A DNA stretch of 11,257 bases, from the NCBI GenBank assembly GCA_003024985.2, contig PXIH01S0194446.1. One strand, given 5' to 3'. Under the pieces are notes generated by a model. The model was given only the letters and a program-made list of their open reading frames with translations. It ran no database searches and was not told where the DNA came from. Numbering within the stretch: the first letter of the stretch is position 1; the number at the start of each line of letters is the position of its first letter. This DNA is from Euperipatoides rowelli (Eukaryota; Onychophora; Udeonychophora; Euonychophora; Peripatopsidae). Both the position numbers and the translations under genes were made by a program. Below, piece by piece: positions 1 through 6,643 of this stretch.

Positions 1-75
1 TTTAATTTATTAAATTATAATTTATTGAACTACTAAGAATAAAAATTAAATTCATTTTATTACTTTATTATTATT
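1..75 (+). repeat. AT-rich direct repeat, copy A (window start)
   Basis: This stretch matches 3380-3453 in the same orientation with about four substitutions and no obvious indel. Similarity is lost just after the shared TTATTATT. Copy A begins at base 1, so the repeat may extend further left. Each copy lies upstream of a similar TATA-like promoter block (162-187 and 3677-3702), so the pair may be terminal repeats of the viral element or a duplicated upstream regulatory region. The sequence alone does not decide between these. Confidence 0.8.
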
Positions 76-161
76 GGAGTTCAATGTACATTTCACTATC
101 AATTAACATTAAGAATTCATATTAATTCAGTTGATTTTTATCTTAGATCCTTTTGATGAGG

Positions 162-194
162 TATAAAAGCTTTGATTTTCCCACTTTTTCATTA
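162..194 (+). promoter_or_regulatory. Core promoter: TATA box plus initiator-like motif
   Basis: TATAAAAG starts at 162 and TCATTA lies at 189-194, with its A 29 bp downstream of the TATA start. That is the normal TATA-initiator spacing of RNA polymerase II promoters, and TCATT resembles the arthropod initiator. The 26 bp from 162 to 187 match 3677-3702 at 22 positions, including an unbroken ATTTTCCCACTTT. It probably drives the repeat-rich gene and polymerase downstream. No experimental support can be seen. Confidence 0.55.
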
Positions 195-529
195 ATTCTT
201 GAGTTTTCATTAAGATCACATCAAGTATTGTCATATTGAGAGGTTTTTTTCAAATTATTAAAAGCCAGTTTTGCCAATCCAGATTTTTAGTCCAGATTTA
301 ACATACTAATTGCAACCAGCCAGCCAGCTTTTGATATATCATCTCCAACTAACTGATTTCACCTGGGCAAAGCTTTGAGGCAGCAACTTCATTCAGCTTT
401 TAACAGTCTAGCTTGGAAGAACCATCTCCTTTAGTGATTGAAAGAAACATGGATTGGACACATACTGGAAATTGACAGAATAAGGTAAAATTTATTAATT
501 ATCTACCAACATCTAATAATTTTTCACAA
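195..529 (+). other. Leader region with no convincing coding sequence
   Basis: About 335 bp lie between the predicted start site and the first useful ATG. The ATG at 450 opens only eight codons. A possible splice donor (AAG/GTAAAA, near 484) is present, but no good acceptor precedes the ATG at 530. I see no structural RNA. A transcribed 5' leader is the simplest reading. Confidence 0.4.
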
Positions 530-659
530 ATGAATTCATACAAAACTTTGCCCCAACCCCCTGGTTTTGAAAACCAAATTAAAAATGTTTTAAAGCCTAA
601 AGTTACTCAGGCTAATATACCAATTTCAAAGCCTGCTGTTAAAAAAGTTTATTCCACAA

Positions 660-855
660 GTTATTACAAGGTCTAGTATACCATCACAGCTTCATACACC
701 TAAAGNTAATGTATTACCATCATATATTAAAGTTTTATGTCCTAGTGTTAGACTTACTGTTAGAAATTTTGTTCAATCATCTATTGTAAGGGCTAGAATA
801 CCACCACAACTAAAATCTATTCCTAATGCATTACCATCAACTATTACAAAGTCAA
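660..855 (+). repeat. Two-copy tandem repeat, about 120 bp period
   Basis: The segment starting at 660 (core AAGGTCTAGTATACCA at 668) recurs about 120 bp later (AAGGGCTAGAATACCA at 788). TAATGTATTACCATCA at 707 corresponds to TAATGCATTACCATCA at 824. The shift changes from 120 to 117 bp, so small in-frame indels have accumulated. Both copies are read in the same frame, which suggests the repeat grew as protein-coding sequence. Confidence 0.65.
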
Positions 856-912
856 ATAAATTAATAGGATATATTATATTACCTAATGTTAATCTACCAC
901 AGGTTAATATTT

Positions 913-1505
913 TTAAGCCTAGTGTTAAGGCTAATATTTTAAAGCCTAATGTTAAGATCAATATTTTAAAATGTCAGAGCGGGGATACACCACTTGATTC
1001 GTCCATTGTGAAAAAAACATTGGTTGATTATGCCCTAACTGATGAATCGGACATATGGCAGATGGTAGAAGATTCATCGGATCTTCTGGCATCTCCTCCC
1101 ATCAGCTAGGGGATGATCGACTGAAGACTTTTTTACCTCACTCTGATGATAGTGCTGTACCCCCTACTTCACATACTACTGTTTTTGCATCAAATTCTAT
1201 TATTAGGCCTAGTGTTAGGTCTACTATTAAGACTAATATTAAGACTTGTATTATAAATTCAGCATCTCATGTTTTAAAATGTAAAGGCGGGGATACATCA
1301 TTAGATTCACCCATAGTGAAAAAGCCTTTGGTCAACTATGCCCTAACTGACGAATCAGACATATTGCAGATGGAAAAAGATTCATCAGATCTTTCACCAT
1401 CTCCGGTATCTCCTCCCCATCAGGTGGGGTAATCAACCGAAAGATTTTTCACCACAACCCGGTCCTTCATGTTCTTATACCCCGGATCATAGTGATGTAC
1501 CCCCT
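913..1505 (+). repeat. Two-copy coding repeat, about 300 bp period
   Basis: Unit 1 (about 913-1165) and unit 2 (about 1203-1505) share, in order, a CCTAGTGTTA block, TTTTAAAATGT, GGGGATACA, GTGAAAAA, TATGCCCTAACTGA, a GATTCATC block and TAGTGNTGTACCCCCT. The offset rises from 290 to 308 to 340 bp through indels. Unit 1 is cut by a stop at 1107-1109, and the matching part of unit 2 changes frame near 1430. Homologous positions are therefore broken in both units. Confidence 0.75.
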
Positions 1506-1728
1506 CATGTAAATATTTATGATTCTGATAATGGTTTGATCGACGATGATGATGAAATTAAAAATATACCATCAAACAATTCTGATGTTGAATCTGATGA
1601 TGAGCCACTAGACTCAAATAATTTGGATGATTCAAATGATGATAGTGGAGCCCAACCCTTCCATTGTTACTTGCAGACTTGGAGATTCCCTCCACCAAAT
1701 GAGGTTAAAGACGTAAAACTATTTATCA

Positions 1729-2473
1729 AAAACTAAGCATCGCCTTAAGAGCAAAATAATTCAAATTTTAAATAATCATGATGCTCTTAAGATCAATTTA
1801 AAGTTACATTGTATATTCAAGAGGTGAGGATACCCGTACATTTGTAATTAAAACTAAAAATATTTTAATTACTAGGGGTATATCTTTACATAAGATATTA
1901 GAATCCTTGTTCACATCTCTCTTGAAACAAAGGTTCAGGTTGGGTGTTATTATCAATCTTATTTCTTGAGTTATGTTTTAACATGTGTTATATTTTAAAT
2001 GGTTCACCCTATATTGATTTACCACTATATATTAAGAAAAAGATGGCTTGTATCAATGTACCAAACCCAGACGATGAGAAATGTTTTGCATGGAGTGTTC
2101 TAGCAGGACTCTATCATACACTTTACCCTAATACACATATAGTTTATCCCACTATGAACGTCATTTCGGAGGCTTAAATTTAAAGATATTCCTTTCCCGG
2201 TAGCATTGACAGATATACCTAAATTTGAAAAGCAAACTATGATTTCTGTCATTGTTATCGGTGTCAATGACAAAAAATTCTTTCCACTGTATATGAATCC
2301 TGAAATTGTTTATCCTAGGTCTGTGGATGTATTGTTCATTGGAAATGATACTACATCACATTATGTTTGTATCAAAGACTTAAGCAGGCTTTTGAGATCC
2401 CAAGTCACTAAATGTCAAGCAGGTACATATTTTTGCCGTAATTGTTTGGTACACTATGGGCATCAGGATTTAT
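1729..2473 (+). pseudogene. Protein-primed-type family B DNA polymerase, N-terminal part, broken and cut by an N
   Basis: This is the N-terminal region of the polymerase whose body lies at 6369-9188. Open pieces are 1729-1827, 1826-1969, 1944-2177 and about 2168-2473, in changing frames. The third piece contains CINVPNPDDEKCFAWSVLAG (from about 2052), resembling a conserved block near the N-terminus of large DNA polymerases of Polinton/adintovirus type. The last piece contains the start of a zinc-finger region (CRNC near 2434) and is identical at DNA level to 6369-6643. It stops at the N at 2474 in the middle of the finger; what follows is unrelated. The block assignment comes from family memory and is moderately sure; the link to the downstream copy is certain from identity. 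Confidence 0.65.
2199..2473 (+). repeat. 275-bp exact duplicate, copy 1
   Basis: Identical base for base to 6369-6643 (offset 4170). Copy 1 ends at the N at 2474; copy 2 begins right after the N at 6368. Exact identity inside otherwise heavily decayed sequence, with both edges on Ns, is what unmerged overlapping contig ends look like. Confidence 0.95.
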
Positions 2474-2474
2474 N
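2474..2474. other. N: probable contig junction
   Basis: A single N separates polymerase zinc-finger sequence on the left from a minus-strand transposase-like fragment on the right. Neither side continues across it. It probably stands for a collapsed scaffold gap rather than one unread base. Confidence 0.8.
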
Positions 2475-2883
2475 ATTTGTAAAAACAACAATTTCTGACA
2501 AAATATCGTCAGTTATAAATAACTGAAAATATTCTAAAAATATTTTTTCAACTGATATGTCAAATGTTGTCCAGGTTTTTCTCCTTTGAACCAAGTGCCT
2601 ACAGGCCTAACAATTACATTTGACAATACATCATCATTTATAGGTGGCTGTATTGATTGCAAGTCTGTGCTATCCACAGACTGATCACTAGATGATTCAG
2701 AGCTGTTGCTGTCAGGCAAATAATCTGAATCAAATTCCACATTGCTATCCAAATTGGAGTTGGAATCATTTTGCAAATTTATTTCAGCTCTTGATCTTTA
2801 ATGTGATAATGGTAAATCATCCTCAGAATCAAGAGTTCTGTAATGTGATAGCACAAATAGTTGTCCGAATCACTAGAATCCAT
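2475..2883 (-). pseudogene. PiggyBac-like transposase, N-terminal fragment, frame-broken
   Basis: On the minus strand an ATG at 2883-2881 opens a short acidic frame. A frame change leads into a Ser/Asp-rich stretch (80-codon ORF at 2776-2534), and a second change near 2545 leads to a block ending ILSEIVVFTN at the edge of the N. A Ser/Asp-rich N-terminus followed by a Phe-rich block ending in I-V-x-x-T-N is how the DDE_Tnp_1_7 domain of piggyBac transposases begins. The DDD catalytic core would lie beyond the N and is absent. At least two frame changes make this copy inactive. It could also be a domesticated piggyBac-derived gene, but the nearby TTAA end argues for a transposon. Confidence 0.55.
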
Positions 2884-3148
2884 TATGAATCTATATATTA
2901 AAAAAAAAAAAAAACTGACTTGAAATTTTAATAATTAGTTTGCTAATGCGTTTTATTGACCATTTAAAAATGGCTGCTTTAAAATTATGTTTTAAACAAC
3001 GTATATTTAAATAATATAAATACCTTTAAAATACAAAATGCATTCGTATCAGATAGCAGCCATGGTCACGTACATATAGGCATAAGGAAGGGGCGACCTC
3101 TAGTGTCAAAATATTTTTTTTTTTTTAAATTAAAAGATGAACGATGCC

Positions 3149-3206
3149 CAACGTACTTAGGCTAAACTTATTGTTTTTTTTTAAGGATGTTGTGCAACGT
3201 ACTTAG
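3149..3206 (-). repeat. Subterminal 12-bp repeat pair
   Basis: CAACGTACTTAG occurs at 3149-3160 and 3195-3206, same orientation, 46 bp apart. The pair lies within 70 bp of the proposed TTAA end, where piggyBac-type elements often carry internal repeats that may bind transposase. Confidence 0.45.
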
Positions 3207-3221
3207 ACAACTATAGGTTAA

Positions 3222-3379
3222 GATAATTTTATTTCGTCATAGCAACAATAATCAAAGATTAATTATCTGCTCAAAGTAGAATTCCTATTATATAATTACT
3301 ACAAAAATGATATTCTATTTCTCACTATTTAAATACATTCTTAAATGCAAGCTAATTTAGATTTTTTAAAATTTATTTT
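3222..3379. other. AT-rich stretch between the transposon end and repeat copy B
   Basis: I see no ORF, RNA or repeat here. It would be the flank into which the piggyBac-like element inserted, either host DNA or the outer part of the viral element. Confidence 0.35.
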
Positions 3380-3453
3380 TTTAATTTATTAAATTGCAAT
3401 TTATTGAACTACTAAGAATAAATATTAAATTCATTTTATTACATTATTATTGA
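3380..3453 (+). repeat. AT-rich direct repeat, copy B
   Basis: Matches 1-75 with about four differences (GC for AT near 3396, plus single changes further on). Similarity does not clearly extend downstream. Bases 3361-3379 have no partner because copy A starts at the window edge. The copy lies about 290 bp upstream of the ATG of the spliced gene. Confidence 0.8.
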
Positions 3454-3639
3454 AGGGATACCTCTACCATGCATGTCACTTCTATAATCCTTTCCGTATC
3501 TCTCAATCCTAAATAACTTACATCCGTTACAAAAATGTACAATTTTTTTGCTTTTAGTAATGTCATAGGGCACAGACCGCAGTGAAATTTTATGTTATGA
3601 TGCATGATGGGAATTTTTCTTGAAGTAATCTAATCTTTA

Positions 3640-3651
3640 GGGGGGGGGGGG
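3640..3651 (+). repeat. G12 homopolymer
   Basis: Twelve consecutive G bases in strongly AT-rich sequence, about 25 bp upstream of the TATA-like block at 3677. Its length is unreliable in most sequencing data. Confidence 0.9.
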
Positions 3652-3676
3652 ACTTCACTGATTGGTCACTATAACG

Positions 3677-3702
3677 CATAAAAACCTTAATTTTCCCACT
3701 TT
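3677..3702 (+). promoter_or_regulatory. TATA-like promoter block shared with 162-187
   Basis: CATAAAAAC followed by ATTTTCCCACTTT matches 162-187 at 22 of 26 positions. The ATG of the spliced gene (3743) lies 41 bp past the block, giving a short leader. No clear TCATT initiator is found at the expected distance, unlike the first copy. Shared promoter sequence suggests the two genes are, or were, expressed together. Confidence 0.5.
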
Positions 3703-3742
3703 AAATTACTCCATCCCCAGTGCTATCAAAAGTACCTCAACC

Positions 3743-4750
3743 ATGGAATGCAATAATATGGAAGCCCTCAACGCTAATTTGACCGAAGATGTGGAGCCCA
3801 TGAACGTTATTTCCAGTGGGGATATGGATGCTATGATGACCGATGAAATAAATGGGCTATTTGTGAAACTTGTCCAATGTGATATTACTGCACTTGAAGA
3901 ACAGATCGCCATCCAGTCTGATATTTTAGTAACTGCAGCCCGAGAAAAATATAAGTTACAGCAAGAATTAGCTATCAAGAAAAAAGAACTTGGTATGTAT
4001 AAACTTAAATATTTTATTTTTTCTAAGTCTTTATTTTATTTTTCCATTTATTTTATTTTTATTTTTTCAAACTATATTATTTTTTCCAACTATTCACGAC
4101 TTTTTTCTGCTTATTTTTTTAGAAAGTTACGCTATAACTAAGCCGATAACGGAGATTATTACTATCCCCGAACCCCCACCTGTATCACCGGTCATGCCTT
4201 TAAAAACCGATAAACCCGAGATACCATTTCAATCTAGATGCCATGAAAAAGACTGTGGTTATCAAACTTGTTCTAATATTGTTAAGGAAAATTCCGATTA
4301 TTGTGTTATCTTTGATCATAATTATGATGGATTCGCTCAGAGAATGCCGTCATCGCACTAAAATGCAGAGGATGATGATGCATTATTCCCATCTCTGAAT
4401 ACCACAACAGCGGCTGTAACTTCAGCATTAAATTGTACCCCGAATCAAGTCATACCTACCCCGGATCAAGCTCTAACTACATCCATCGATCATGCTATTC
4501 CTACCCGAACAAAACCACCTAAAATTAAGAAAAGAAGTTATGTATTCAAATGTTTTGAACTATCTTGTAGTGAGCCTGAAATTGAAGGCATGTATTTCTG
4601 TGGTGAACATATCCATGTAACTAGTTAGGCAATCCTGAATTATTTAATAAATATTATGGTACTAACAAACCCATTAAGCGGCAAAAAATATATATTCCGT
4701 CAACCAAACCGAAGAAACCCAAATCTAAATCCAAGAAGCATAAAAAGTAA
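3743..4750 (+). pseudogene. Spliced two-exon gene: coiled-coil N-terminus, two Cys/His modules, Lys-rich tail
   Basis: ATG at 3743 has an excellent Kozak context (AACCATGG). Exon 1 (3743-3992) encodes an acidic start and a helix-prone Glu/Lys/Gln segment, probably coiled coil. A 130-bp intron (3993-4122) joins in phase to exon 2, which runs to a TAA at 4359-4361; the sum is 489 bp, 162 residues plus stop. The same frame stays open after that stop to a TAG at 4626-4628, and a third frame (4625-4750) ends in a basic tail containing KKPKSKSKKHKK, a likely nuclear or nucleic-acid-binding signal. Two similar modules are visible: CHEKDC...YCVIFDH before the first stop and CFELSC...YFCGEH after it, both C-x4-C...C...H and possibly zinc binding. 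I do not recognise the family. The product may end at 4361, or the full gene may be longer and broken. Confidence 0.6.
3993..4122 (+). other. Spliceosomal intron, 130 bp
   Basis: Donor G/GTATGT begins at 3993. The acceptor is TTATTTTTTTAG ending at 4122 after a long pyrimidine tract. The intron is far richer in T than the exons. Removing it joins the coding frames exactly in phase (exon 1 leaves one base of a codon) and drops the in-frame stop at 4139-4141. No alternative explanation fits both flanking frames as well. Confidence 0.8.
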
Positions 4751-4818
4751 AAAAAAACAACCAATCAAAATAAGTTAAGCTTATCTCTGATTAATCACAG
4801 AAGACCTGATGTAGTGTA

Positions 4819-4850
4819 TATAACCGTCACACTATTTTAATCTCATTCTT
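4819..4850 (+). promoter_or_regulatory. Core promoter: TATATAA plus TCATTC initiator
   Basis: TATATAA starts at 4819 and TCATTC at 4845-4850 places its A 28 bp downstream, a good match to the arthropod TCAKTY initiator at standard spacing. It lies between the Lys-rich gene ending at 4750 and the ATG at 4913. It lacks the TTTTCCCACTTT extension of the two other promoter blocks. Confidence 0.5.
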
Positions 4851-4912
4851 TTTTGCTGCTGTTGCTACTTGATTATACTTTTACAAGACCTCACCTGTTT
4901 TTCAAAAATATC

Positions 4913-5556
4913 ATGAATACTTCAAATAGTAATTTGCATTATGTACAATTACACTAAGGAAAGGAAACCTATGAAGAAGAAGTTTCAGAATACTTTAGAA
5001 ACTATACCGAAAAATGAAATGTTTTCTCAACCTACGAATCATTATACCAATGCCTTTCACTGAACCAAGGAAATAGTGGAATGGATGCATCTGACTATTA
5101 GATTTTAATGATTTGAAAATTTCAATTCATCTACTCGTATCCAAAATAGGAAAAACTTTTAATTTCAAAGACATTTTGTCAAGTGAGAGATTTTATCATT
5201 TGAAATGTATTTATGCTATGATTAAAGAATTGCAGAAGAAAATTGAACTTTCATAAAGTAAAGGCACTATTCAATATTTTAATTTCATGGAATATATCCA
5301 TCAATGTCTTTATTTTGATCTTATTGTTTTATGTAAAGAAAAAAATCCATCTTTTACACCTCAACAGTTAAAATTCAAAGCTAAAAATTTACTTACTAAA
5401 AGATTTTTACAGGACATTTTATTCATAGCTTTGAATGAAGGTGGATTTATTACAAATAAGATTGAGATTGAAACTTATGTATATCATTGTATTGAATATC
5501 CACCATTACACTTGATGTACCCGGTACTTTTAGGACAAAAATGCAATTTATTGTAA
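4913..5556 (+). pseudogene. Unknown small protein, broken
   Basis: The first ATG after the promoter is at 4913 and opens 14 codons. Protein-like sequence then continues in changing frames: an acidic stretch near 4950-5015, a piece near 5027-5100, and a single frame from 5095 to a TAA at 5254-5256 that carries on without shift from 5257 to the stop at 5554-5556. The last part is the clearest, including MEYIHQCLYFDLIVLC and NEGGFITNK (from 5287). If intact it would be roughly 200 residues, mixed alpha-helical in look, with no signal peptide or clear membrane segment. I recognise no family. The similarity of style across frames is the main support for one decayed gene rather than chance ORFs. 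Confidence 0.45.
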
Positions 5557-5634
5557 AGTTAAAAATGCAAATCCATTTTTATTTGATATAAATAACTTGA
5601 ATTCATGACTAAAATTTTTCTTCTAGTTTTGAAA

Positions 5635-5700
5635 AATAAAAAAACTAGTTTAAAAAAAAAATTGAACTGTAAAAAAAAAAAAAATATTGTGTTCAATAAA
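5635..5700 (+). terminator. Candidate polyadenylation signals
   Basis: AATAAA occurs at 5635-5640 and 5695-5700, 80-140 bp after the stop at 5556. The second is followed within 10 bp by a T-rich run, as a downstream element would be. In DNA this AT-rich, chance AATAAA is common. Confidence 0.35.
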
Positions 5701-5826
5701 TGGTTTTTTTTTTAAATAAATTTCATGTCTTTTAGTCATTATTAAATAACTATACAAAATAACCATATAAAATAACCATACAAAAATATTAACCATCAGA
5801 AACCAAGTATCAAGAACCAGATTATC

Positions 5827-6183
5827 ATTGAATTTTTTAGTGCTTGAGAAAAGCTGGGTCAATGAAGGTGTTGTATAAAAATTATTAATATTAATGGTAA
5901 AGATTTGAATTAAAAATTGTCTTTTTTTTAGGCTATTTTACAATAGAAGATGCTTTCAAGGTTTACAAATAAAAATGATACTTACAGGGTTTTCAAATAA
6001 AATAGTGCTTTCAAGATTTTCAAAATTAAATGATGTTTACAATAAAAACAAGATTTTTTTTAGATATACAATATTTTTTTCTAACTATAGAAGATTTTTT
6101 CCAATATAGGATTGGTTGGTTGATTGAATTTTAAGTAAGTGCTTGAGAAAAGCTGGGTCAATGAAGGTGTTGTGTAAAAATTA
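5827..6183 (+). repeat. Near-exact 46-bp direct repeat pair in non-coding DNA
   Basis: The block AGTGCTTGAGAAAAGCTGGG onward at 5839-5884 recurs at 6138-6183, 299 bp apart, with one difference in 46 bp. ATTGAATTTT precedes both (5827 and 6123), so the full units are about 58-61 bp. No ORF uses them. The space between (5945-6060) has imperfect short repeats of the type GCTTTCAAG-TTTTCAAAT-AAA, about 25-30 bp long. Confidence 0.8.
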
Positions 6184-6263
6184 CCTGCATGCCCAAATTA
6201 ATAGTAGACAAGGTTATTTAGTTGTAAATAAAAATGTGTTTTTTGGTACAAAGTCACCCTAAA

Positions 6264-6367
6264 TTACTGTACTGTATTTGATAACTCTAGTAAGAAACAA
6301 ATTCACAATACAATTTACTATACTGTATATTATCACTACAACAGAAAAAAGTTCACAAGTACAATTT
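6264..6367 (+). repeat. Imperfect 51-bp tandem duplication
   Basis: TTACTGTACTGTAT at 6264 and TTACTATACTGTAT at 6315 start two units, each ending in a TTCACAA-TACAATTT block. They fill the last 100 bp of the middle block, up to the N at 6368. The region 5557-6367 as a whole has no gene that I can support. Confidence 0.6.
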
Positions 6368-6368
6368 N
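6368..6368. other. N: probable contig junction
   Basis: The N separates repeat-rich non-coding DNA from the first base of the 275-bp exact duplicate, which starts mid-gene in the polymerase with no start codon or upstream coding sequence. Confidence 0.8.
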
Positions 6369-6643
6369 GGTAGCATTGACAGATATACCTAAATTTGAAA
6401 AGCAAACTATGATTTCTGTCATTGTTATCGGTGTCAATGACAAAAAATTCTTTCCACTGTATATGAATCCTGAAATTGTTTATCCTAGGTCTGTGGATGT
6501 ATTGTTCATTGGAAATGATACTACATCACATTATGTTTGTATCAAAGACTTAAGCAGGCTTTTGAGATCCCAAGTCACTAAATGTCAAGCAGGTACATAT
6601 TTTTGCCGTAATTGTTTGGTACACTATGGGCATCAGGATTTAT
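6369..6643 (+). repeat. 275-bp exact duplicate, copy 2
   Basis: Identical to 2199-2473. This copy continues smoothly into the rest of the polymerase zinc finger and beyond, so it is the one in its proper downstream context, while copy 1 is in its proper upstream context. Confidence 0.95.

Larger units (their letters stand above)
530..1736 (+). pseudogene. Repeat-rich protein of unknown function, broken
   Basis: Three overlapping open stretches follow one another: a 48-codon ORF from the ATG at 530 to a stop at 674-676, an open frame at 594-1109 that lacks a good ATG, and frames at 1055-1432 and about 1428-1736. The reading frame must change at least three times. The content is continuous in style: short basic repeats of the KPSVK or KPNVK type, then two copies of a module containing DYALTDESDI or NYALTDESDI, then an Asp/Glu/Ser-rich stretch (1536-1660). 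I recognise no catalytic domain. It ends where the polymerase N-terminal region begins, so it could be a separate gene or a low-complexity N-terminal extension of the polymerase. The base at 706 is N, but the frame is kept across it. Confidence 0.5.
2475..3221 (-). mobile_element. 5' end of a piggyBac-like transposon
   Basis: A TTAA sits at 3218-3221. Read on the minus strand it is followed by CCTATAGTTGTC, in keeping with the TTAA target and C-rich tips of piggyBac elements. The transposase-like ATG lies about 335 bp inside this end. Two direct copies of CAACGTACTTAG (3149-3160 and 3195-3206) would be subterminal repeats. The other end is not in the window because the block stops at the N at 2474. 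The exact boundary is inferred. Confidence 0.4.

Noticed and set aside
706-706. N at 706 as another contig junction
   Set aside because: The reading frame and the 120-bp repeat continue smoothly across it, so it looks like one ambiguous base.
773-961. Minus-strand 62-codon ORF
   Set aside because: It is the antisense of the repeat-rich coding frame at 594-1109; its Leu/Gly/Lys pattern is the mirror of the KPxVK repeats.
2692-2901. Plus-strand 69-codon ORF
   Set aside because: It overlaps the Ser/Asp-rich piggyBac-like frame on the opposite strand and has no protein-like pattern of its own.
3706-3978. Minus-strand 90-codon ORF
   Set aside because: It is the shadow of exon 1 of the spliced gene, which has a good start context, intron and coiled-coil composition.
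5650-5862. Minus-strand 70-codon ORF with membrane-like residues
   Set aside because: It arises from A/T runs; Phe and Lys homopolymers make it look hydrophobic. It has no promoter or similarity and overlaps one of the 46-bp repeats.
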